DNA of 6,140 nucleotides from positions 1-6,140 of the forward strand of contig CAIYZX010000774.1 in assembly GCA_903930745.1 (NCBI GenBank). Reading direction: 5' to 3'. Both the position numbers and the translations under genes were made by a program. This document shows, piece by piece, positions 5,552 through 6,140 of the stretch; position 1 is the stretch's first letter, and the number at the start of each line of letters is the position of its first letter. The stretch is from an uncultured Chloroflexota bacterium (GTDB lineage: Bacteria > Chloroflexota > Limnocylindria > Limnocylindrales > CSP1-4). The notes under the pieces were generated by a model. It had not been told where the DNA came from. It saw only the letters and a program-made list of their open reading frames with translations, and did not search any database.

Positions 5552-6140
5552 ATGACCTTCGACAGCCTCGGGCTGGCCCCTGCCTATCTTCGTGCCGTCG
5601 CGGACGAGGGCTACACGGAGCCCACACCCGTCCAGGCCAAGGCCATCCCCATCGTCCTCGCCGGCCGCGACCTGCTCGCGGGCGCCCAGACCGGCACCGG
5701 CAAGACCGCCGCGTTCGTGCTGCCGATGCTGCAGCGCCTCCACGATTCGGATCCCGGCGCCGGCGTCGCGCACGGCACGCACTCCGCACGCCCCGGCGGC
5801 GGCCGCGCCACCCGCCCCACGCCCCCGGTCCGCGCCCTGGTCCTCGCCCCCACCCGCGAGCTCGCGCTCCAGGTGGAGGAGAGCGTCCGGACGTACGGGC
5901 GCCACCGGCCGATGACGTCCGTCGCCATCTACGGCGGTGTGGGCTTCAACCCCCAGGTGGCCTCGCTCCGGCGCGGCGCGCCCATCGTGGTGGCCACCCC
6001 GGGCCGCCTGCTTGACCATGTCTCGCAGGGCACCATCGACCTGTCGCGCGTGGAGATCCTCGTCCTGGACGAGGCGGACCGCATGCTGGACATGGGCTTC
6101 ATCCGCGACATCCGCAAGGTGCTCGCGCTGCTGCCGCCCC
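5552..6140 (+). CDS. DEAD-box ATP-dependent RNA helicase, RhlE-like (C-terminus cut by window edge)
   Basis: The first 196 residues cover most of RecA-like domain 1. Motifs in order are: Q motif (F3, LGL at 6-8, GYTEPTPVQ at 20-28); motif I/Walker A AQTGTGKT (45-52); Ia PTRELALQ (100-107); GG (128-129); Ib TPGR (149-152); and II/Walker B DEAD (173-176), followed by RMLDMGF. Family members use ATP to unwind short RNA duplexes and remodel RNA-protein complexes, typically in ribosome assembly and RNA decay in the cytoplasm. The opening MTFDSLGL and DEADRMLDMGF are typical of RhlE/DeaD-type proteins; the exact subfamily needs the missing C-terminal half. A Gly/Pro/Arg-rich stretch at about 65-92 lies between motifs I and Ia, longer than in E. 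coli RhlE as I recall it. The gene is divergent from the secreted protein and shares a 286-bp intergenic region with it. Confidence 0.95.
   Translation, partial: MTFDSLGLAPAYLRAVADEGYTEPTPVQAKAIPIVLAGRDLLAGAQTGTGKTAAFVLPMLQRLHDSDPGAGVAHGTHSARPGGGRATRPTPPVRALVLAPTRELALQVEESVRTYGRHRPMTSVAIYGGVGFNPQVASLRRGAPIVVATPGRLLDHVSQGTIDLSRVEILVLDEADRMLDMGFIRDIRKVLALLPP

Noticed and set aside
5266..5553. N-terminal extension of secreted copy 2 to the ATG at 5551-5553
   Set aside because: It would bury the signal peptide at residue 97 and overlap the helicase start codon; a ribosome site and GTG exist at the natural signal-peptide start.

Overview
This is a GC-rich (roughly 70% by eye) bacterial window with strong G/C preference at third codon positions. 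It holds two long secreted proteins on the minus strand, one very small plus-strand gene candidate between them, and the start of a DEAD-box RNA helicase on the plus strand at the right edge. The domain mix (GLUG repeats, an InlB-like repeat, an Fn3-like domain and a C-terminal beta-sandwich) together with the base composition fits a high-GC Chloroflexota or Actinomycetota lineage. That placement is an inference from remembered architectures, and the window contains no taxonomic marker.

Layout from left to right. Positions 1-2340 (minus) encode a secreted GLUG-repeat protein whose C-terminus runs off the left edge. Positions 2341-2469 are a short intergenic stretch with two adjacent hairpins. 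Positions 2470-2583 (plus) are a 37-codon reading frame with a good ribosome binding site and a textbook high-GC coding signature. Positions 2584-2646 are very GC-rich, with a 16-bp tandem repeat and stem-loops between convergent stops. Positions 2647-5265 (minus) encode a complete 872-residue paralogue of the first protein, best started at a GTG. Positions 5266-5551 are a divergent intergenic region with only weak promoter candidates. From 5552 (plus) to the right edge runs an RhlE-type DEAD-box helicase.

The two large proteins share one plan: signal peptide, N-terminal cap, about ten GGLVG-type GLUG repeats expected to form an extracellular beta-solenoid, a GLUG end cap, a four-cysteine InlB-B-like repeat, an Fn3-like domain and a C-terminal beta-sandwich. 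They look like a tandem duplication of a surface or secreted adhesin-like protein. The C-terminal domain is clearly better conserved between the copies than the N-terminal part, and the complete copy has no LPXTG signal or C-terminal membrane segment. The helicase is a housekeeping-type RNA remodelling gene that only shares the divergent intergenic region and has no evident functional link. The least expected item is the small plus-strand gene: it lies entirely outside both large genes, so its coding signature is not a by-product of theirs.
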